Below, piece by piece: positions 20,085 to 28,534 of a stretch of 64,000 nucleotides of DNA. A model generated the notes under the pieces. That model ran no database searches and was not told the origin of the DNA. It saw only the letters and a program-made list of their open reading frames with translations. Position 1 is the first letter of the stretch. Each line of letters begins with the position of its first letter. This DNA comes from Limnothrix sp. CACIAM 69d. GTDB lineage: Bacteria; Cyanobacteriota; Cyanobacteriia; CACIAM-69d. Both the position numbers and the translations under genes were made by a program. The DNA lies in NCBI GenBank assembly GCA_001913845.2, contig MKGP02000082.1, positions 1 to 64,000 of the forward strand, given 5' to 3'.

Positions 20085-21446
20085 GTGCAACGCAAGGGGC
20101 AAATCCTGATTGGGCTGTTGGGGGCAGTGGTGGTTGCGGGGCTGGGCCTGGAATGGTGGCTGCGTAGTGACCCGATTTTGAGGGCCGCGCGATCGGCCTA
20201 TGACCAAGCCAACTGTGCCGCCGCGATTCCCCAGTTTCAGCAGGTGGCCGATCGATCCACTCCGGACGATCGGGACCCAACGGCCGTGGAAAGTCGCTAT
20301 CGGTTAGCGGAATGTCAGCTTTATCAAACCGCTGAGCAGGCCCAAAAGGCTCGCCAATTGAACAAGGCGTTTGGAGCCTATGTGCAATTTGCCAAGATTT
20401 ATCCCCACAGTGCGCTGATTGGCGCGGTGCGGGCTAATGTGCGGCGAATTTTGGATCGCACCAGTCCGGGCAGCCTGGCCAGTCCGGAAGCTTGCCGAGG
20501 GTTAACCATTCTGCTCGATCGGGCCGTGGTCAGCGCCGAACACCCCAGCACACCGCTGTTGTTGTTGACCTGTGGGCGGCTGTTTACCCAACGGGCTGAA
20601 TATGCGCGGGCTGTCCATACCTACGTGGCTCTGGAAATTCACTATCCCGATCATCCCGTGATGGAACTGTTTCCGGAGGAGCTGGCCCAATTGCTGCGGT
20701 TGGGGCAATTTTCAGAATCTTCGGTGCGCAATATCTATCAGGTGATTGAGCAACGGGATTTGGATCGACTGAATTGGACAGCCCGCCCGGAACCGGATAC
20801 GGACTGGATGATGGCAAATCCGCGCTCTTGGGAATTGGTGCAACAGTGGCTGGCCAATCCGGAATCTTGGCTGATTCTGGGAGGCGGGGCGGTGGGTTTG
20901 GGTTTGGGGCTGGCGGCCAGTCGCTGGTGGCGGCAACGATCGCCCCGGCCCCGGCGATCGGTTTCCCGGCGATCGCCCGTGCGAGTCACCCAAGAACGGC
21001 CTACGGGATTTCGATTTGATGGGGGTCAATATCGCCTGACCCGGCAACAGCTCGACCAAATCAAGGCGGAACCCAGCCAGACCATTCCCAAAACCCAACC
21101 TCAGCAGGCCGATCGCCCTACGACTTCCCCGTCTACCTCGTCCACCTCTTCCTCATCGCAATCCGCGTCGTCTCGATCGACTCCACCGCAGCCAACACCA
21201 CCCCCATCCCGACCTCAGCGCGATCGCCCGGCGGCCAAGCGGCCGCCCCGCCCAGACCCCAAGCCCAAACCCGCAAAAAGTCGTGGCCCCAGCCGGGCCC
21301 TGGAAGCGCAACTGTTGCTGTTAGTGCAAAACCAGCGATCGACCGCTGAACGCTTGGTGGCCTTGGAGCGATCGCGGATACCGGGTAAGTCGGAGGATTG
21401 GTACTGGCAAGCGGCGATCGAGCGGCTCATTCGCGATCGGCGCTAA
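20085..21446 (+). CDS. Membrane-anchored TPR-like protein, unknown function
   Basis: A protein of about 453 residues, not assigned to a named family. An N-terminal membrane anchor (ILIGLLGAVVVAGLGLEWWL) is followed by helical repeat-like sequence with two TPR-type pairs (SAYDQANCAAAIPQFQQVADR; AFGAYVQFAKIYPHSALIGAVRANVRRIL). A second membrane segment (WLILGGGAVGLGLGLAASRWW) lies near residue 265. The C-terminal 170 residues are basic and Ser/Pro-rich and end in a short helical segment with LEAQLLLLVQNQRSTAERLVALE. GTG at 20085 is preferred over GTG at 20079 because the GGAAGG upstream then sits at normal spacing. The stop codon lies inside the first unit of a short tandem repeat. Confidence 0.75.
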   Translation: MQRKGQILIGLLGAVVVAGLGLEWWLRSDPILRAARSAYDQANCAAAIPQFQQVADRSTPDDRDPTAVESRYRLAECQLYQTAEQAQKARQLNKAFGAYVQFAKIYPHSALIGAVRANVRRILDRTSPGSLASPEACRGLTILLDRAVVSAEHPSTPLLLLTCGRLFTQRAEYARAVHTYVALEIHYPDHPVMELFPEELAQLLRLGQFSESSVRNIYQVIEQRDLDRLNWTARPEPDTDWMMANPRSWELVQQWLANPESWLILGGGAVGLGLGLAASRWWRQRSPRPRRSVSRRSPVRVTQERPTGFRFDGGQYRLTRQQLDQIKAEPSQTIPKTQPQQADRPTTSPSTSSTSSSSQSASSRSTPPQPTPPPSRPQRDRPAAKRPPRPDPKPKPAKSRGPSRALEAQLLLLVQNQRSTAERLVALERSRIPGKSEDWYWQAAIERLIRDRR

Positions 21447-21518
21447 TCAGGCGCTAATCAGGCGCTAATCAGGCGCTCCTAACCAATTGTTCCTAACCAA
21501 TTGTTCCTAACCAATTGT
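21441..21518. repeat. Two adjacent short tandem arrays at a gene end
   Basis: An 11-bp unit CGCTAATCAGG is repeated 3.4 times (21441-21477), immediately followed by a 14-bp unit TCCTAACCAATTGT repeated exactly three times (21477-21518). The TAA stop of the preceding gene is inside the first unit of the first array. They fill the gap between two convergent genes. Confidence 0.9.
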
Positions 21519-21538
21519 TGTTACCCAACCAGGAATCT

Positions 21539-21967
21539 TCAGGGCTGAACCGGGCGATCGCGATTGGCCAACCACCACCCCAGCCCAATGCCCAAAAAGC
21601 TGCAAACCAAATCCACCCCGCTAAAGGTGCGATTGGGGGACAAACTTTGTAGCCATTCTTCCGCCGCCGTCCAAATTGCAAAGCCCAAGGGAAACAGGGG
21701 CCAAGCGCGCCCGCCCAGACGGATGGTTTTCCAGCGACTGAAGCGGTGGCCCAGGTAGCTGCCCATGGCGTAAAGAATGATGTGGCCGGGGATGTCGTAG
21801 TGGGGAATTTTGCCTAAAAAACTGGGCAGATTTCCCGTGTAGGCCAGCCAAAGAATGCCGCAAAACAACAGGCCATAGAAGGGAGCCAGCCATCGCATCC
21901 AATCCACACGGGGCGATCGGGCGGTGGGCATGGGGTCGGGTTCGCTGGGGCGATCGAGCGGTGACAT
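21539..21967 (-). CDS. VanZ-like membrane protein
   Basis: A 142-residue membrane protein with four predicted membrane segments: WLAPFYGLLFCGILWLAYTG, HIILYAMGSYLGHRF, LFPLGFAIWTAAEEWLQSL and VDLVCSFLGIGLGWWLA. The pattern of D-P-H in the second segment (YDIPGHIILYAMGSYL) and EE-Q near the third (AEEWLQSLSPNRTFSGVDLV) is that of the VanZ-like family. Members are named after a teicoplanin-resistance accessory protein, but their general role is unsettled. The start at 21967 is the first ATG; an internal ATG at residue 13 is also possible. It converges with the TPR protein across the tandem repeats. Confidence 0.8.
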   Translation of the reverse strand: MSPLDRPSEPDPMPTARSPRVDWMRWLAPFYGLLFCGILWLAYTGNLPSFLGKIPHYDIPGHIILYAMGSYLGHRFSRWKTIRLGGRAWPLFPLGFAIWTAAEEWLQSLSPNRTFSGVDLVCSFLGIGLGWWLANRDRPVQP

Positions 21968-22069
21968 AAGTGGAGTTAAGGGTTAATCAACAGTGATTGA
22001 TTTCCCCTCATTTGCCCACATTCTCTGCAAAATGCGAATCCATTTTAGGGGCTGTCATACAATGGACAG

Positions 22070-22450
22070 ATGCTACTCGGATTCAAAACTCAACTCAAGC
22101 TCAACAACCAACAACGCACCGCATTAGCTCGCCATGCCGGTGTTGCGCGTCATGCTTGGAACTGGGGGCTGGGGTTGACCAAGAGTATCCTTGACCATAA
22201 CCAATTACATCCCGAAGACAAAATCAAATTCCCATCGGCCATTGATTTGCATAAGTGGTTGGTAGCCTTGGTCAAGTCTGAACACCCTTGGTACTATGAG
22301 GTCTCCAAAAGTTCTCCTCAAAACGCCCTTCGTCATTTGCGAGCTACTTGGGATCGATGCTTCAAAAAGACTGCAGGCGCTCCTAAATTCAAGAAAAAGG
22401 GTCGTCATGACTCCTTTGAACTGGGTGGAGCTATTCATACAGCCCTTACC
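22070..22450 (+). pseudogene. TnpB (IS200/IS605 OrfB) N-terminal fragment
   Basis: The first about 125 residues of an RNA-guided TnpB-type protein: LLGFKTQLKLNNQQRTALARHAGVARHAWNWGL is the typical OrfB helix-turn-helix start. It is followed by HPWYYEVSKSSPQNALRHL and FKKKGRHDSFELGGA. The RuvC-like catalytic part and zinc ribbon are absent: the frame runs into an IS630-type remnant at about 22450 and stops at 22483. No TnpA gene accompanies it. This is a decayed element, not a working system. Confidence 0.85.
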
Positions 22451-22457
22451 TCGATCA

Positions 22458-22960
22458 TTAAGTACAATAACAACACTTGGTAAGCCAGTTTCTCAGGCAC
22501 TGTAAATCCACTAGTCGGGCTGCCAGTCTAGTTAATTGTTCCAACACCTCTATGGTTTCTGTTCTAAATTTCCACAAAAAGATTTCTAACTGTGACCACA
22601 TCATTTCTATAGGGTTAAAGTCTGGTGAATATACTGGCAGATATTCTACTCTTGCCCCTACTGCTTCTATCATTTCTCTCACCTCTGGGCGATGATGAGA
22701 ATTCAAGTTATCCATGACAACCACATCACCTACTTTTAATTGCGATGCCAAGTTTACTTTGACAAACTCTAGAAAATCTTCCTTTTTCATTGAGCCTTTC
22801 AAACCTTTAATTGTGACAACTCCTGATCGTCTGATCGCACTAATGACTGTCATCTTTTTGCCGTAGTACGGCTTTTGTGTTTCATAAGCCTTCATTGACA
22901 TTGTCTTTGATGGCATTATCTTGAATTTGCAAATTAGAAGAACGCTGCCGCGAATTATCT
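22458..22960 (-). pseudogene. IS630-type transposase remnant (OrfB half)
   Basis: C-terminal half of a Tc1/mariner-IS630 DDE transposase. Visible blocks are RGSVLLICKFKIMPSKTM (open upstream of the ATG at 22916), KAYETQKPYYGKKMTVISAI, the second Asp in VVVMDNLNSHH, and the catalytic Glu context YSPDFNPIEMMWSQLE. The terminal NWLTKCCYCT is a common end of cyanobacterial members. The N-terminal helix-turn-helix and first catalytic Asp are missing, and no matching inverted repeat was seen on the right. It sits against the TnpB fragment, presumably inserted in it. Confidence 0.8.
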
Positions 22961-23265
22961 CTGTATAAAAATAAAAACTATTCCCAAGATCGCGATTTCC
23001 AAGCTGCTTTGGAGTCCAGCATTATTCGTATTCTTGAAATCGCTACTAATCCTCCCGATCTAGACGTATTGGCAGGCTAGCCACGTTCACGATACTTAGT
23101 GATGCCTGGTTTTGGAGGTCGTGATCTCCATCATGCCCTGTTGAGAATGGTCTCGCGATCGGGGCGGGCGGCAGCGCGGCCGAGACCGAAACGGTAGGAT
23201 GGAAAGTGACGGGGCGATCGACCCAAGCCAGCTTGCCCCAGTTCCCCAGTAAAGAGATTTTGCCC
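22961..23265. other. Relic-containing gap before Uma2 gene
   Basis: About 300 bp. A plus-strand open stretch ending at TAG 23078 (DRDFQAALESSIIRILEIA) looks protein-like but has no start and was not recognised; it may be the tail of a gene destroyed by the neighbouring transposons. The rest resembles ordinary GC-rich intergenic DNA with CGATCG motifs. Confidence 0.35.
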
Positions 23266-23904
23266 ATGATCGCCCAACTGGACAAGCAACCCCACAGCCT
23301 CGGAGCCTATAGCCCGGAAGCTTATCTCGATCGGGAAGTCAACAGCGATCAGCGTCACGAATACCGAGATGGAGTCATCATCCCCATGACTGGCGGAACC
23401 CCTAATCACAACGACATTACAGGGAATCTCTACATTGTCCTCAAGCTGGCACTCCGGCATCGGAATTACCGTGTTTTTCAAGCTGATCAGCGGCTGTGGG
23501 TTCCTGAGCGGCAGATGTATACCTATCCCGATGTGATGGTGTTGCCCAAGCCGATCGAACTGCAAGCAGGTCGCAAAGATACGGTAACGAATCCCTTGCT
23601 GATTGCAGAAGTGTTGTCCAAATCCACTCGAAACTATGATGGGGGCGAAAAATTTGCCGCCTATCGTACCATTCCCAGCTTTCAGGAATATCTTCTAATT
23701 GACCAATATGAAATGCGCGTTGAACAATTCATTAAACTAGAAGATTGTGAATGGCGATTTTTGGAATACCGCAAGCCTGAATCTACCCTTCAGCTCAAAA
23801 CGGTTGAGTTGAGTCTGCAATTAACCGATCTTTATAGCAATATTGATTTTTCGGAGATGGATTCATCGACTGATGAGCTGGCGATTGATCAGCCTGAAGA
23901 CTAA
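23266..23904 (+). CDS. Uma2 family (DUF820) endonuclease-like protein
   Basis: A 212-residue protein of the Uma2/DUF820 family, PD-(D/E)XK-fold proteins that are greatly expanded in cyanobacteria; cellular role unproven. Visible family pattern: YSPEAYLDREVNSDQRHEYRDG, then HNDITGNLYIVLKL, DQRLWVPERQMYTYPDVMV carrying the active-site Asp, and LLIAEVLSKSTRNYDGGEKFAAYRTIPS carrying the catalytic Glu. EYLLIDQYEMRVEQF follows. The start at 23266 (MIAQLDKQ) is preferred; a frame opening at 23206 adds 20 residues unlike the family. The gene lies between transposon debris and a 133-bp inverted-repeat element, a typical setting. Confidence 0.9.
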   Translation: MIAQLDKQPHSLGAYSPEAYLDREVNSDQRHEYRDGVIIPMTGGTPNHNDITGNLYIVLKLALRHRNYRVFQADQRLWVPERQMYTYPDVMVLPKPIELQAGRKDTVTNPLLIAEVLSKSTRNYDGGEKFAAYRTIPSFQEYLLIDQYEMRVEQFIKLEDCEWRFLEYRKPESTLQLKTVELSLQLTDLYSNIDFSEMDSSTDELAIDQPED

Positions 23905-24000
23905 CAGGATATTTGGAACGTCAAAATCAAGATGCTGCGGACCCTAACAATTGATGCAAGATATTCAAGCAGCTTGCGCCGCAACGGTCTTTACTTTGTT

Positions 24001-24133
24001 AGAGGATGTCTGAAAAGCCAGACTTGCTATTCTGTATGCTCCAGCGATCAACGCAAACAAGGGGCTTAGGACTTTTGCCCCCACGATAATTGATGCTTGG
24101 CCCGTACTGAAAGATACTTCTCAGACATCCTCT
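24001..24133. repeat. 133-bp inverted-repeat element, family 1, copy A
   Basis: Ends AGAGGATGTCTGA and TCAGACATCCTCT are perfect 13-bp inverted repeats. The interior matches 33141-33273 along its length, including TGTA(T/C)GC and GCCCGTACTGAAAGAT. The centre is a degenerate form of the CAAGGGGCTTAAGCCCCTTG palindrome (24058-24077). It has no coding capacity and is MITE-like. Confidence 0.9.
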
Positions 24134-24203
24134 TAATCCTCAAAGATCCTTTTCCGATATCCTTGGAAGCTCTGAAATTCACTTGGAAACTAAACTAACG
24201 GGC

Positions 24204-24725
24204 ATGATTCAGAAACTTCAGCAAAATATTGCCCAAAAGCCAGGCAAGCAGTCCAAAATCCAGCCCAAAATCTTGAAGAAGAGGCTCATTGATCGTGGAA
24301 CTTGGTTAGGCTCTGGGGCGATCGTGATCGGGCTAATTCTGATGGCTAATCCTTTGCGGGCCCAGCTCCCCAGCAATAGTAATGATCCGAATAATGCGCC
24401 CGATCGACTGCCAACCATGTCCCTAATTCTAGAAAACCGCACCAAAGATGCTTTTATTCGGCGGTTTGTGATCCGAGAACGGCGCAATCGTCCCGGAACC
24501 GATTTATTAGCAGATTCGATTGGCATTTATCCCAACGAAGCCCGGCTCATGACTGGCAACTATCCGCGTCGGCTTTTGAGTTGCGTGGAGGTGGTTCCCG
24601 TCGGAGGGGGCGAGCCAGTCCACCACATTGATATGGGACGGGTGCAAGTTGTAGGCAATCGGGTTCGGTTCAGCATTGAAGGAAACTGGAAAGAACCACC
24701 CTTTGCACCGGGCCCTTGTCCCTAG
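24204..24725 (+). CDS. Hypothetical exported or membrane-anchored protein
   Basis: A protein of about 173 residues, not recognised. A long basic N-terminus precedes one hydrophobic segment (WLGSGAIVIGLILMANPLRAQ) that resembles a signal peptide with cleavage near LRAQ. The predicted mature domain of about 115 residues is beta-rich, with SLILENRTKDAFIRRFVIRE and SCVEVVPVGGGEPVHHIDMG. ATG at 24204 is chosen; TTG at 24183 is an alternative with no better upstream signal. The next gene begins 55 bp downstream on the same strand. Confidence 0.65.
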   Translation: MIQKLQQNIAQKPGKQSKIQPKILKKRLIDRGTWLGSGAIVIGLILMANPLRAQLPSNSNDPNNAPDRLPTMSLILENRTKDAFIRRFVIRERRNRPGTDLLADSIGIYPNEARLMTGNYPRRLLSCVEVVPVGGGEPVHHIDMGRVQVVGNRVRFSIEGNWKEPPFAPGPCP

Positions 24726-24780
24726 AGAATGTCCGAAAAACTCTAGCCTTGCCAACAGTCTTAGAAAGATCTTGAATGCC

Positions 24781-25605
24781 ATGGATTCTCGCTACCAAAT
24801 TTTGCAAACCTGCCAGCGTGAACGAGTCAGTGATGGTGCGATCGTTCCTGTTTTGAACGGGTGCGATCGGGCAGCCAAAATTCTGTTTATCGCGCTGCCC
24901 CAATTGGGGGATTTTGACAGTTTGGAATATGCCTGGTGGTTGCGTCGGGAGGCCGATCGCCTGCGTGATCACGAAATTGTGCTGCGGGCTGTGGGAATTG
25001 GCGATCGCTCCTCGGGGGAAAAATTTTGTGATTACACGGGGTTTCCCGCCGAAGCGCTGTTGATCGATCCCACGGCGGATCTCCATCGGCAATTGGGGCT
25101 ATACGGGGGCTTGACCCGATCGTGGCCAGGCTTGCGATCAGGTCAAAGCGCTTGGCTGAATTTGATGTTGATGTGTGCAGGGCTGGGCAGTCCGGGCACG
25201 CTGGCGGAGGTGTTTCGCGGCTATCGGGGCGATCGCGCTGCACCGCAGTTGATCGCTGACGACGAAACGATCGATACGAAATTCCTGCCCCCGATGAAGG
25301 GTGAATTTTTTGCCCTGGCCGGTGGGCGCGGGTTTCAGCGTCCCTTTGAGCTGGCTACCCTGCGACTGCGAAATATGGTGGAAGTGTTGAGCCACTGGAA
25401 TCGCTACGTTCCCGATGCCCAATACATGACCCAACGGGGGGGAACGTTTTTGTTCGATCGCGCCGGGACGTTGCTCTATGAACATCGCGATCGGGGAATT
25501 CTGGGTTTCGCCGCGAACATGGCTCATCCCTTGGCTTTCCTAGATCAGTTGGAACCGCCGAATTTGAACCCACCCCAGACCGCGACGGTTGGCGACCCGA
25601 CCTAA
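24781..25605 (+). CDS. Peroxiredoxin-like (AhpC/TSA family) protein
   Basis: A 274-residue protein of the thioredoxin-fold AhpC/TSA-like group found in cyanobacteria and plastids. Characteristic stretches are ILFIALPQLGDFDSLEYAWWL, AVGIGDRSSGEKFCDYTGFP, DLHRQLGLYGGL, LMCAGLGSPGTLAEVFRGY, FQRPFELATLRLRNMVEVLSHW and FLFDRAGTLLYEHRDRGILGF. The position that holds the peroxidatic Cys in true peroxiredoxins is occupied by the QLGDFDSLE loop, so peroxidase activity is doubtful; other cysteines (for example in EKFCDY) are present. The start at 24781 (MDSRYQILQTC) is preferred over an in-frame ATG at 24676 that overlaps the preceding gene. It converges with the TPR gene, stops 7 bp apart. Confidence 0.85.
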   Translation: MDSRYQILQTCQRERVSDGAIVPVLNGCDRAAKILFIALPQLGDFDSLEYAWWLRREADRLRDHEIVLRAVGIGDRSSGEKFCDYTGFPAEALLIDPTADLHRQLGLYGGLTRSWPGLRSGQSAWLNLMLMCAGLGSPGTLAEVFRGYRGDRAAPQLIADDETIDTKFLPPMKGEFFALAGGRGFQRPFELATLRLRNMVEVLSHWNRYVPDAQYMTQRGGTFLFDRAGTLLYEHRDRGILGFAANMAHPLAFLDQLEPPNLNPPQTATVGDPT

Positions 25606-25612
25606 GCACCCA

Positions 25613-26722
25613 TCACTTGGGCAGAGCATCACGGGCGGCGATCGCATCGGGAACCCCCAAAGCGGCCGCGCGATCGAACGCTTCCCGGGCCTCAAAATTC
25701 CGCCCTTGCTTGGCCAACGCGCGACCTAACTTGAAATGGGCCATGCCCGTGTTGGGCTGCAACTCCACCAACCGCCGGTAGCCAATAATCGCCACCAGCA
25801 CATCGCCCGATTCCAAACTCAGATCCGCCAAAGCCTCTTGGGCCTCATAGGAATCGCCATCGGCCGACACCGCCCGTTGATAGGCGGCGAGCGCTCCAGG
25901 AATATCGCCCTGTTCCCGCAGAATTTTGCCAATTTGCAGATGGACGGTCGGATTTCGCGGGTTCAGTCGAGCCGCTTGGGCAAAAGCCGCCGTGGCCTCC
26001 GTGCTGTTGCCGGCCGCCAACCAGGCCACCCCGAGCGAAACATAGGTGCTGTCGCGGCGGGGGTTCAGCTTTTGGGCCGCTTGCAACGCCGCGATCGCCT
26101 GTTGCACTTCGCCGGTCTTCAGGAGGGTTAGCCCCACAAACTCCTGGGCCGTCGCATTCCGGGGATCCAGATTCAGAACTTGACGGTAGGCTTGCAGTGC
26201 GCCGCTGTAGTTGGCCTGGCGATAGAGCACGGCTCCCAGCCCCAAATGGGCATTCAGGTGGCGCTCATCCAACTGCACCGCGCGGTAGTAGGCGGCTAAG
26301 GCTGGTTCCAGGTCGTTAGTGTTGGCGAGGCTGAACCCAAGGGCATAGAAAAATTCAGCATTGCGCGGATCCAGCACCGTTGCCTGTTGATAGGCCCGGG
26401 CCGCTTCCGCGAAGTTGCCGCGCATGGCTTGCACATAGCCAATCCCGGAATAGATGCGGGCATTGTCCCGATCGAGCTGGGCCGCCCGTTCATAGATCAC
26501 CAGGGCCGATTCCCAATCGCGTCGCTGCACAAACTGTTCGCCCCGTTCAATCAGATCCTGAAGTTGGGGATTGTTGCTGCTGTTGCTGACTTGGGCCAGG
26601 GTGAGGGGACTGGCTTGGGCCAACTCGGGGGCCAGCCCGATCGCCCCGAACCAAACCAGTAACCCCAGCGATCGCCCAATCAGCCGACGGTGGCGGGGTT
26701 GAAACCAGGATTGAATGGCCAT
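25613..26722 (-). CDS. Secreted or periplasmic TPR repeat protein
   Basis: A 369-residue protein. The N-terminal signal-like segment (RSLGLLVWFGAIGLAPELAQASP) is followed by about eight tandem tetratricopeptide repeats from residue 55 to the end. Repeats show the usual spacing of W/L-G-Y-A-F-A-P, for example NARIYSGIGYVQAMRGNFAEAARAYQQATVLDP (residues read over several repeats). TPR arrays mediate protein contacts; no partner is suggested by context. It stands alone, divergent from nothing close on its 5' side: gltX lies 200 bp upstream on the same strand. Start ATG at 26722. Confidence 0.9.
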   Translation of the reverse strand: MAIQSWFQPRHRRLIGRSLGLLVWFGAIGLAPELAQASPLTLAQVSNSSNNPQLQDLIERGEQFVQRRDWESALVIYERAAQLDRDNARIYSGIGYVQAMRGNFAEAARAYQQATVLDPRNAEFFYALGFSLANTNDLEPALAAYYRAVQLDERHLNAHLGLGAVLYRQANYSGALQAYRQVLNLDPRNATAQEFVGLTLLKTGEVQQAIAALQAAQKLNPRRDSTYVSLGVAWLAAGNSTEATAAFAQAARLNPRNPTVHLQIGKILREQGDIPGALAAYQRAVSADGDSYEAQEALADLSLESGDVLVAIIGYRRLVELQPNTGMAHFKLGRALAKQGRNFEAREAFDRAAALGVPDAIAARDALPK

Positions 26723-26772
26723 AGTTGCGTTTCCGATCCTTGCGCGATCGAGCGAGTGGAAGCGTTACAGGA

Positions 26773-26908
26773 GATCTCTGGCTAAAGATTTACTGCTGAA
26801 GATCTCTGGCCAAAGATTTATTGCTGAAGTATTGCCGAAGATCTTAGGGCTTGCGGGGCCATCCCATCTGTGGACAGGGAACCAAAGACAAGGGGCTAAA
26901 GCCCCTTG
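26773..26908. repeat. 28-bp tandem repeat and dispersed palindrome
   Basis: Between gltX and the TPR gene, a 28-bp unit starting GATCTCTGGC is present twice in tandem (26773-26800, 26801-26828, two mismatches). It is followed by a copy of the dispersed palindrome, CAAGGGGCTAAAGCCCCTTG, at 26889-26908, 15 bp past the gltX stop. The palindrome could act as a transcript-end stem-loop for gltX, but no T-run follows. Confidence 0.8.
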
Positions 26909-26923
26909 CCACCCTGCTGGGAT

Positions 26924-28372
26924 CTACGGCTGGGCGATCGCCTGGCCCGCCGCAATCCGGGCGCGATCGAACCCGCGTTGGTTCAGGATCTGCCAAGTGG
27001 GAACCATCTCCGGCCCCTGCATCGCCCCCATCAGGGTCGCCCGCAGCGTCCGCATCACCTGGCCCTTCTTCGTGCCCGTGGACTTCACCACCGTGTTAAT
27101 CAGCGCCATGGCCGCGTCGTGATCTAAGGGCTGATCGCTGAGTCCCTCCGCCAGGGCCGCCAAAATCTCCGCGCCGCCGGCCTGGGCCAGTTGGGCGCGG
27201 GCTTCGTCGGTGTAGTCCACCGTTTCGCTAAAGAACAGCTTGGCCGCCTCGGGCGCTTGATCCAACCGGACGATCGCCGTGGCCAACAAACCCGCCAAGG
27301 CCTCCAGCCAGGGGCGATCGGCTACGGGATCGAAGCTGTAGCCCGCGCCTTGCCAGTAGGGCATCAGGTGCTCCAGCAGCTCGGCCGGCGGCATCTTGTG
27401 CAGATATTGGGCGTTCAGCCAGTTCAGCTTGTCCCAATCGAACTTCGCGCCCGCCTTGTTGACGCGATCGATCTCAAATTGGGCGGCCGCTTGCTCCAGG
27501 GAAAAGACTTCTTCCATCCCTTCCGGCGGGGCCCAACCCAACAGGGTCATGTAGTTGGCGATCGCCTCGGACAGATAACCCATGTTGCGGAATTCCGAAA
27601 CCGAGGTGGCCCCGTCCCGCTTCGAGAGCTTGCGCCCTTCTCGGTTCAAAATCAGCGGCGTGTGGGCAAACTCGGGAACCGTTGCGCCCAAAGCCTCATA
27701 GAGCAAAATTTGCTTAGCGGTGTTGGCGATGTGGTCTTCGCCGCGAATCACGTGGGTGATTTGCATATCAATGTCATCGACCACTACGGCCAGGTTGTAG
27801 AGCGGTTGGCCCACATCATCGATGCCGGCCGCGCGGGCCACCACCATATCGCCGCCTAGGTCAAAGCCTTTCCAAGTGACCGTGCCCCGTACCCGATCGT
27901 TCCAAGCGATCGTCCGTTTGTCATCAATTTTGAAGCGAATCACCGGCTGGCGACCTTCGGCAATGAAGGCAGCTTCCTGCTCGGGGGTTAAGTTGCGGTG
28001 GCGGTTGTCGTAGCGGGGCGCTTCGTTGCGGGCTTTTTGACCCTCACGCAGTTTGTCCAACTCCTCGGGCGTGGTGTAGCAACGATAGGCCAAGCCCTTG
28101 TCCAGCAGGGTTTGGATCGCTTGCTTGTAAAGCTCATTGCGCTTGGACTGGTAGAACGGGCCTTCATCCCAGTTCATGCCCAGCCATTGCAAGCCTTCGA
28201 GGATATTGGCTTCAAATTCGGGGCGCGATCGCTCGGTGTCGGTGTCTTCAATCCGCAGCACGAAGGTACCACCCGTGCGACGAGCATAAAGCCAGTTAAA
28301 AACGGCGGTGCGGGCCGTGCCGATGTGGAGGTTTCCGGTGGGGCTAGGGGCGAGGCGAACGCGAACGGACAC
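26924..28372 (-). CDS. gltX: Glutamyl-tRNA synthetase
   Basis: This class I synthetase charges tRNA(Glu), and in organisms with GatCAB also tRNA(Gln); Glu-tRNA also feeds tetrapyrrole synthesis in cyanobacteria. The 482-residue protein begins [20 protein letters not shown] with the HIGH-type motif HIGT and carries [21 protein letters not shown] (the KMSKS counterpart) lies near residue 250, followed by a full anticodon-binding C-terminal part. Length is normal for the discriminating or non-discriminating bacterial enzyme; specificity cannot be read by eye. gatB lies 7 kb away, so the indirect Gln route is present in the same region. Start ATG at 28372. Confidence 0.98.
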   Translation of the reverse strand: MSVRVRLAPSPTGNLHIGTARTAVFNWLYARRTGGTFVLRIEDTDTERSRPEFEANILEGLQWLGMNWDEGPFYQSKRNELYKQAIQTLLDKGLAYRCYTTPEELDKLREGQKARNEAPRYDNRHRNLTPEQEAAFIAEGRQPVIRFKIDDKRTIAWNDRVRGTVTWKGFDLGGDMVVARAAGIDDVGQPLYNLAVVVDDIDMQITHVIRGEDHIANTAKQILLYEALGATVPEFAHTPLILNREGRKLSKRDGATSVSEFRNMGYLSEAIANYMTLLGWAPPEGMEEVFSLEQAAAQFEIDRVNKAGAKFDWDKLNWLNAQYLHKMPPAELLEHLMPYWQGAGYSFDPVADRPWLEALAGLLATAIVRLDQAPEAAKLFFSETVDYTDEARAQLAQAGGAEILAALAEGLSDQPLDHDAAMALINTVVKSTGTKKGQVMRTLRATLMGAMQGPEMVPTWQILNQRGFDRARIAAGQAIAQP

Positions 28373-28534
28373 GATGATTTTGGGGGCTAAAGGGTCTTGT
28401 TAGAGCGGTCTCGATTGTAACGGTTCGCGGCCCTGACAGGGGACGATCGGCTGACTGCCCTGGCTCGATCGATTGCGATAGTTTGGAAAGGTGTTCGATC
28501 GTGGAATCTAGAGGATCAGTGGGAAGTGAGTCCT

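Noticed and set aside
21441-21518. Short direct repeats as a CRISPR array
   Set aside because: Units of 11 and 14 bp are contiguous without spacers. No repeat-spacer pattern was found anywhere in the window.
22070-22450. TnpB as a possible RNA-guided nuclease system
   Set aside because: Only the N-terminal fragment is present; the RuvC-like catalytic part, zinc ribbon and right end are missing.
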